From assembly GCA_013003465.1 (NCBI GenBank), contig JABDIZ010000249.1, forward strand, positions 1 to 26,600: 26,600 bases of DNA, written 5' to 3'. Source of the DNA: Rhodothermaceae bacterium. GTDB lineage: Bacteria; Bacteroidota; Rhodothermia; Rhodothermales; Rubricoccaceae. The first letter of the stretch is position 1, and every line of letters begins with the position of its first letter. Both the position numbers and the translations under genes were made by a program. Under the pieces are notes generated by a model, which was not told the origin of the DNA, searched no databases, and saw only the letters and a program-made list of their open reading frames with translations. This document shows, piece after piece, positions 21,640 through 26,600 of this stretch.

Positions 21640-24258
21640 TCACCACGACGCTTTCAGGCTCAGCACGGGAATGACGGGCAGCCCGCGCACGTCGGTGGCA
21701 AGGAGCGCGGCGGTGCCATCGGTGAAGGGCGAGGGGTCGAGGATACGGCGGCCGGTCAGGTTGAAGGCCTGCATCTGCGCGTCCCACCCCAACCCGAGCC
21801 ACTCGAAGCGGTAGCCGACGGACAGGTCCAGCCGCGTCTCGGGATCGAAGCGCGCCTGTCCGATCGCGGCACCCTCGTCATCCAACACGACAGTGGGCAG
21901 CCCGCTCTGTACCGTCAGCCGAGCGGCGGCCGACCAGCGGCGCCCGCGCCGTTGCGCCAGCAGGCCGAGGACGTGCGGGCGGTCGTAGCGGCTCACCTGC
22001 CAGGCGTCGGTGTCGGTTCCCGGAATCCGCACCTCGGACCGCGCCAGCGCGTAGCTGAGCCCGACAAGCCAGGGCCCGCGCTCGGCTCGCCCGGCGACCT
22101 CCACCCCAAAGGCACGGCCACGACTCGGCCGGTAAAAGCGCAGCAGGTCCGTCTCTTCGACGCCTGGCCCGAGGAGCGCTTGCCCGGCTCCGAAGGCGTC
22201 TATGGGCTCAAGCACGTCGTTCAGCACCCGGCTGTAGGCGTCCACACTGAAGGCCAGGCCGGACGTTGGCGCCCACTCCGCTCCGGCGCCCACCTGCCAG
22301 CCCGACGCCGGGCGCACTCGCGCCGAGGGCAAAAGCCAGCGGCTCGCGGCGAGGTCGTAGGTGTAGGCGTAGCGGTCGCGGACACGGTGGAGCGACTGCG
22401 TCTGTCGGCTCACCCCGGCGCGCAAATGCAGGCGGCCCGGCTGTGCCGTGTAGCGCACCTGCACACGCGGATTCACGCTCACGTAGCGCCCGGCCGAGTA
22501 GGCCTCGGCGCGCAGCCCTACGCGAATGGCCAAGCGCTCCGCGGGCTGCCAGGTGTCTTGCACGTACACCGAGGCCTCGATGCCGTCCGCTTCGATGCGT
22601 TGCGCCCGGCTCCCCTCTCCGACGACGGCCTCCCCCAGTTCCGTCGTGAGGACCTGCCGCGCGACGCGCCCGCCCAGGTACAGTTGATGCCTCAGCGAGC
22701 GGAAGTAGTCCACATCCACCTTGAGCCCGGTCTCCTGGAAGCCGACGCTATAGTCGCGTTCGAGCGGCACATCGGTGGTGCTGAGGGCGCGGGTCTGCTC
22801 ATCCAGGCGATAGCGCGTGTGGTAGCCGACGGCCGTCAGGAAGATGCGCCGCCCCAGTACGCGGTAGCGGATTGAGCCCTGCTGATTGGCCCAGCGGTCG
22901 TCTACGAGGAGGCGATCCGGGGCGCCGGGGCGCAGTGTGTCGCGGAGGCGTGCATCGAGGCGATCCCCCCCGAGGTAGCCGCCGAGGGCGAGCGTCTGTC
23001 CGGGGGCCAGTTCCCAGGTCAGCTTGGCCTCGGCATCGTAGAAGCGATGCGCGACATCTTGCCCGTCTTCCGCCCCGAGCGTGCCGAGCGGGTCGAGGAC
23101 AACAGCACCGGCCTCCTGGCGCAGCGTCGGCGAGAAGAGCCAGTCGAGCGTCGAGCGGCGCCCGGCCAGGAGTAACCCCACGCGCGGGCTGACGGGCACT
23201 TCGGCGACGGCGCGCAGCGACACCGGGCTCAGCGACGCCACCCCGCTCCGCTCTCGCCCGTCCTTCGTATCCACCTCGACGACGGCGGCCAGTCCATCGC
23301 CGAGTGACGCCGGAAGCGCTCCGCGATGCAACCGGACCCGCTCGGCGGTCTCCGGCTGGAAGGCAGAAAACAGGCCGAAGGCGTGCCACGGCTGGATGAA
23401 CGGCACGCCATCGCGGAGGTACCGCGTGAGGTGTGGGTCAGCGCCCCGCACGACGAGGGCGCCGCCACCCGCCCCGGCCCGGGTCAAGCCCGGCAGCCAG
23501 GCGAGGGTTTGGGCGAGATCGCTTTCGCCGAGATACACCGGCAGCGCTGCTGCCTGCCGTGAGGCCAGTTCGGTCAAGCCAGGCTCGGGTTCGGGTATAT
23601 CGCCTGCTCGCACGACCGCGTCTTCCGTCGTGATGGATTCCGCCTGGAGCCGGATGGCGGGCGGCAGCTGCGGCGAAACGGGATACACGGAGAGCCGCAC
23701 ACGCACGGGCTTGTAGCCGACGTGTGAGAAGCGGACGAGGTATTCGCCTGTGGGGATGCGGGGTACGCTGAACCATCCGTCGAGATCAGCTATGCCGCCG
23801 AGGTCAAGGTCTACGAGCCAAGCGTGGGCGCCCCAGAGCGGCTCGCCCGTCTCGGCGTCGACGATGCGACCCTCCAGCGTGCCCGTGTAGGCCGCCGGAT
23901 CGTCCGGTTCGAGCGGCACGTTGAGCGGCTCGGCGATGATGACGTAGCGCCCCCGCCGGATGCGTTCGGCCCGCAGCCCGGTATCCGCCAGCATCTGTTC
24001 GAGCGCCGCCGTCGGCTCCTCGCCCACTTTGTAGTAGCCCGAAACCTGCTGCCCTTCGACCACGCGGTGGGCGAACACGAGACTAACCCCGGCCACATCC
24101 GCCAGTTCAGAGAGTGCCGCGTCGAGCGGGGCGTCGGTCCAGGTGTAGATGCTGCCTTCTTCCGGCTTGACCTGGGCCTGCGCGGCCTCTGCGTGGAATA
24201 CCACTGCCGCAACGAGTGCGGCGGCGAGACCAAGCACAACGGGGTGAGTCAGACGCAT
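21640..24258 (-). CDS. TonB-dependent receptor with STN signalling domain
   Basis: The 872-residue outer-membrane receptor starts with a signal peptide (to about residue 29). An STN domain (about 38-110: YTWTDAPLDAALSELADVAGVSLVF, SGYYKVGEEPTAALEQMLADTGL, GRYVIIAE) comes next, as in FecA-type transducers. A carboxypeptidase-regulatory-like beta domain follows at about 125-205 (GTLEGRIVDAETGEPLWGAHAWL and GYKPVRVRL). The plug spans about 225-345 (ALVVRGADPHLTRYLRDGVPF, FSAFQPETAERVRLHRGALPASLGDGLAAVVEV), and the beta barrel fills the rest, ending in an aromatic residue (SLKASW). The gene lies directly downstream of the sigma and FecR genes, so it is both the likely ligand sensor and the regulated transporter. 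Its substrate (siderophore, oligosaccharide or other) cannot be read from sequence; no SusD partner is present. Confidence 0.92.
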   Translation of the reverse strand: MRLTHPVVLGLAAALVAAVVFHAEAAQAQVKPEEGSIYTWTDAPLDAALSELADVAGVSLVFAHRVVEGQQVSGYYKVGEEPTAALEQMLADTGLRAERIRRGRYVIIAEPLNVPLEPDDPAAYTGTLEGRIVDAETGEPLWGAHAWLVDLDLGGIADLDGWFSVPRIPTGEYLVRFSHVGYKPVRVRLSVYPVSPQLPPAIRLQAESITTEDAVVRAGDIPEPEPGLTELASRQAAALPVYLGESDLAQTLAWLPGLTRAGAGGGALVVRGADPHLTRYLRDGVPFIQPWHAFGLFSAFQPETAERVRLHRGALPASLGDGLAAVVEVDTKDGRERSGVASLSPVSLRAVAEVPVSPRVGLLLAGRRSTLDWLFSPTLRQEAGAVVLDPLGTLGAEDGQDVAHRFYDAEAKLTWELAPGQTLALGGYLGGDRLDARLRDTLRPGAPDRLLVDDRWANQQGSIRYRVLGRRIFLTAVGYHTRYRLDEQTRALSTTDVPLERDYSVGFQETGLKVDVDYFRSLRHQLYLGGRVARQVLTTELGEAVVGEGSRAQRIEADGIEASVYVQDTWQPAERLAIRVGLRAEAYSAGRYVSVNPRVQVRYTAQPGRLHLRAGVSRQTQSLHRVRDRYAYTYDLAASRWLLPSARVRPASGWQVGAGAEWAPTSGLAFSVDAYSRVLNDVLEPIDAFGAGQALLGPGVEETDLLRFYRPSRGRAFGVEVAGRAERGPWLVGLSYALARSEVRIPGTDTDAWQVSRYDRPHVLGLLAQRRGRRWSAAARLTVQSGLPTVVLDDEGAAIGQARFDPETRLDLSVGYRFEWLGLGWDAQMQAFNLTGRRILDPSPFTDGTAALLATDVRGLPVIPVLSLKASW

Positions 24259-24403
24259 GAAGGGGCACGATAGGCTACGGCAGCGCCCTACGCAAAAATC
24301 TCGCCCCAGCTTGATGCCGAAGCCAGACCCATCGCAGGCCCCTGCCTGAACGCCTGTCGCGCCCGATAGCGTCTACCTCAGCGGACAGCAACAACGCCAT
24401 CAC

Positions 24404-25609
24404 TCACGGCTCGGCTTCGATGCGGAACCCACCCTCTGGCAGCTCGGCGACGCGTGCGCTCAGCGCGAGCGCGAGTTCGTCGAGCGCGGCTCGGGCTCCG
24501 GCCTCGCGCTCGAAGTGGGTGGCCGAGAGTTCCTCGTCGGCCAGCGTCGGATCCACCTCGATGTCCACTGCGAAGGCTTCGCTGAGACGCAGCGCCATGC
24601 GCGCGAGGGACTCGCTGGGCACGAACACATCGCCGGTCCAGTCGAGCGCGGCGTCGAGGTCGGCGCGGGCGGGTGCGCTGGGGGCTTCGAGCGCAAGCAC
24701 GCGGCTGCGCTGTCCCGGTTCGAGTCGGACGGGCGCATCCGTCTCGGCACGCGAGGCGAGAGCGACTGCGCCAGTGACAAGCACCACCTCGGTCTCGACG
24801 TCGGTCACGTCCAGGCCGAACGTAGTCCCGAGCACCGTGACAAGCGCATTCGGCGTCTCGACGGTGAACGGATCGGCCGGATCGTGACGGACGGTGAAGA
24901 GGGCACGGCCCGCGCGCAGCCGGGCCTGCCGGAGATCCGAGCCATCCGCATCCGGGACCATCAGCCAGGTGTTGGCAGCTAGTTCGGCTGTCGAGCCGTC
25001 GGGCAGGTCAACGGTCGTCGTCTCGGCCACACGGACGGTTTCCCATCCGGCATCGCGGCGCACGATGAACGTCAGGATAGCCGCAAAGGCCACGACAGAA
25101 GCAAGCGCAGCGACCCGCCACACTGGCGAACGCCGACGGACCGGGCGACGGCTGAGCACGGCTGGCCGGTCGTCCGCTCGGGCAGGCGACGGGCGCGGCG
25201 CATCCGCCTGCCCGTTGCGCTCCGTGTGCGTCGCCCAGATCCGCTCGAAGGCGTCGCGGTCGTCGCGGATGCGGCGGACGGCGTCCACGAGGCCGGGGTG
25301 CTTCGCGAGGAGCGCGCGCAGGTCTCCTCGGGCCGCGGCGAGACGGCGGTGCTCGTTGACGCTCAGAGCATCGGCCGTATGCGGAGCCGCTTCGTCGGGC
25401 AACGCCTCATCCGAGAGGGCGTACAGCACGAGGAGCGCCCGATCCGGGAGGGCCTCGGCCAGTTCGCGCCGCACAGCAGCGCGGAGGCTCCGCCAGCGCT
25501 GAAAGGCGTCAGCGAGCGCGGGATTGTCACGCAACGCGTGCTCCACCTCAGCCCGTTCTGCGGGACCGAGTGCGTCGTAGAGGGCGAGGAGTTCGAGGGG
25601 CTCGCGCAT
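24404..25609 (-). CDS. FecR-family anti-sigma factor with duplicated N-terminal module
   Basis: The 401-residue protein has a single membrane span at about 162-183 (SPVWRVAALASVVAFAAILTFIV). The periplasmic side carries the FecR domain: TTTVDLPDGSTAELAANTWLMVP, ARLRAGRALFTVRHDPADPFTVETPNALVTVLGTTFGLDV. A STN-like tail follows near the C-terminus (SLARMALRLSEAFAVDIEVD, EGGFRIEAEP). The cytoplasmic part (1-160) is unusually long and shows two similar units: PLELLALYDAL...ALRDNPALADAFQRW and PDRALLVLYAL...LLAKHPGLVDAVRRI. This looks like a tandem copy of the anti-sigma helical module. It should hold the neighbouring sigma factor at the membrane until the receptor signals. It lies 33 bases downstream of the sigma gene. 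The start at 25609 fits the family pattern. Confidence 0.88.
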   Translation of the reverse strand: MREPLELLALYDALGPAERAEVEHALRDNPALADAFQRWRSLRAAVRRELAEALPDRALLVLYALSDEALPDEAAPHTADALSVNEHRRLAAARGDLRALLAKHPGLVDAVRRIRDDRDAFERIWATHTERNGQADAPRPSPARADDRPAVLSRRPVRRRSPVWRVAALASVVAFAAILTFIVRRDAGWETVRVAETTTVDLPDGSTAELAANTWLMVPDADGSDLRQARLRAGRALFTVRHDPADPFTVETPNALVTVLGTTFGLDVTDVETEVVLVTGAVALASRAETDAPVRLEPGQRSRVLALEAPSAPARADLDAALDWTGDVFVPSESLARMALRLSEAFAVDIEVDPTLADEELSATHFEREAGARAALDELALALSARVAELPEGGFRIEAEP

Positions 25610-25642
25610 AGCGATGAGGGCGGGCTCGACCGCCCGTGGGTG

Positions 25643-26194
25643 TTACAGCATCAGGCCAGCCGAGAGGGCCAGCAGCACGACCGTCAAGGCATCGCGTAGG
25701 CGCTCAAAGGCGCGCTTGACCTGCATCTTGACGGCCGCTTCGGTGGTATCGAGCATCTCCGCGATCTCCGCGTAGGGATAGCCGAGTTCGCGCAGTTCGA
25801 TGATGCGCCGGGCGTGATCGGTCAGCACAGTCATGGCTTTCTCTAGATCGAGGCGCAGTCCCGCCGTGTCCATGCTGCTCGGGTCCGCCGGGGGCCGGTC
25901 GGGGTCGAAAAGGGCCTCGCGGGCGGTGTAACGCCCCCGGTAGTAATCCTGCAACTCGAAGAGGGCCGCTTTCATGGCGAAGGCTTTGAGGCGTTCCGGC
26001 TGCTGGAGATCAATGAGGCCACGATGGACGCGGATGAGTGTGTTCTGCACAAGATCGTCTACCTGCGAGTTTCTACCGATTCGGGACCGGAAGAAGGCAT
26101 GCAGGATGGGATCGAGCGCCCCGAGCAACTGCTCGCGGGCTGCGTCGTCGCCACGCTGTGCTTGGACTACGGTCTGCGGATCGAAGGAAGCCAT
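25643..26194 (-). CDS. ECF-type RNA polymerase sigma factor
   Basis: The 183-residue protein has sigma region 2 at about residues 15-88 (LDPILHAFFRSRIGRNSQVDDLVQNTLIRVHRGL, LKAFAMKAALFELQDYYRGR) and region 4 at about 118-168 (MTVLTDHARRIIELRELGYPYAEIAEMLDTTEAAVKMQVKRAFERLRDAL). The helix-turn-helix with EIAEMLDTTEAAVKMQVKRA is typical. The region 2 DDLVQNT motif suits core-polymerase contact. The ATG at 26194 is preferred over a slightly upstream GTG. It would drive the FecR and receptor operon and probably itself. Unusually, the last 15 residues (169-183, ALTVVLLALSAGLML) are almost entirely hydrophobic. No anti-sigma lies on the other side; FecR is 33 bases downstream. Confidence 0.92.
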   Translation of the reverse strand: MASFDPQTVVQAQRGDDAAREQLLGALDPILHAFFRSRIGRNSQVDDLVQNTLIRVHRGLIDLQQPERLKAFAMKAALFELQDYYRGRYTAREALFDPDRPPADPSSMDTAGLRLDLEKAMTVLTDHARRIIELRELGYPYAEIAEMLDTTEAAVKMQVKRAFERLRDALTVVLLALSAGLML

Positions 26195-26318
26195 GCGGTA
26201 CACGCGCTCAGAACCCTAGCCGCCTCGAGGACGGAAAAGGTCACAAGGTAGCGAGGGCGTGGGAGGATGGTCAGAGGACAGTAGACGGAAGACAGGGGAA
26301 CGTTTCTGGAGCCGACCC

Positions 26319-26600
26319 TCAACCGAGCCGCGCCAGTGCCAGGGCCACGACGCCCAATACCATCGCGGCTTTGAGCCGACCGCTCGCTCGGGCTGCGCCC
26401 CTATGCCAAACCGCATCCGGCGCCTGCCCTCCGACTGCGAGCAGTGCCCAAGCGGCGCTGAGCAAGGCAAAGGCAGCGGGCAGTGCGTACCCCAGCAAGG
26501 CAGACTTGAACCCGAGCAGCGGCAACATGGGGAGCATGAGCAGCGTCACGCCAATCACGCCGATCACCGCGCGTGCCGTGGGCCGAGCGCCCCACACCAG
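26319..26600 (-). CDS. Membrane protein, C-terminal fragment (cut by window end), possibly UbiA-type
   Basis: The frame is open to the last base, so only the C-terminal ~93 residues are seen; a GTG near 26597 is probably not the start. Three hydrophobic segments follow each other: VIGVIGVTLLMLPMLPLL, ALLGYALPAAFALLSAAWALL and LKAAMVLGVVALALARL. The arrangement (basic GARPTARA, two helices, RASGRLKAAMVLG near the end) recalls the C-terminal end of UbiA prenyltransferases, where an Asn/Ser-Lys-helix closes the protein. This is a weak guess. It is 124 bases upstream of the sigma gene on the same strand. Confidence 0.45.
   Translation of the reverse strand: MVWGARPTARAVIGVIGVTLLMLPMLPLLGFKSALLGYALPAAFALLSAAWALLAVGGQAPDAVWHRGAARASGRLKAAMVLGVVALALARLG

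Noticed and set aside
21622..22875. Plus-strand open frame opposite the TonB receptor
   Set aside because: Antisense to the barrel-coding part; composition is typical of GC-rich shadow frames.

Overview
The window looks like chromosomal DNA from a high-GC member of the Rhodothermota/Bacteroidota group (Rhodothermales or Rubricoccaceae type). This is inferred from gene content: a PUR-alpha-like DUF3276 protein, a BshC bacillithiol enzyme, a bifunctional nuclease with a UVR tail, a kinase-FlgO/TolB-TPR protein, an ECF sigma/FecR/TonB-receptor set and an alginate-export-type porin. Shine-Dalgarno sites are used unevenly. Some genes have a clean GGAGG, and many have none. I saw no rRNA, tRNA, CRISPR array, phage gene or insertion sequence.

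Layout. 1-2400: the end of a CASTOR/POLLUX-like ion-channel protein (+), a convergent multi-pass membrane protein (-), and a CoA-binding protein (+). 2413-5456: a small beta-rich protein of unknown function directly downstream of a membrane-anchored Ser/Thr kinase with TolB-like and TPR regions (both -). 5616-7929: three predicted lipoproteins, one of them with an AMIN-like domain. 440 bases without a gene precede the third and hold an inverted repeat and a 16-bp tandem repeat. 8017-15291: a long minus-strand run that reads, in transcription order, purine nucleoside phosphorylase, secreted trypsin-like protease with TPRs, DUF3276 protein, HisC-type aminotransferase, bifunctional nuclease, BshC and a SpoT/MESH1-like HD hydrolase. 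The last three are tightly packed. 15510-19686: a plus-strand transport locus of a TauE/SafE permease, an MFS carrier with an unusual methionine-rich N-terminal extension, and an outer-membrane porin. A perfect inverted repeat lies in each of the two intergenic gaps. 19676-26194: a minus-strand series of ECF sigma factor, FecR-like anti-sigma factor, TonB-dependent receptor with an STN signalling domain, RecX and an AI-2E-family permease. The window ends inside a membrane protein (-).

Two gene sets clearly form units. The sigma/FecR/STN-receptor set is a cell-surface signalling and uptake system in the Fec style. The TauE-MFS-porin set supplies an outer-membrane pore, an inner-membrane carrier and a second permease for some small anion or metal-linked substrate. 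The most unusual features are the Met-rich two-helix extension on the MFS carrier, a tandemly duplicated cytoplasmic anti-sigma module in the FecR protein, a hydrophobic C-terminal tail on the ECF sigma factor, and the BatD-like/trypsin/TPR protease. I did not find a clearly new defence or mobile system.
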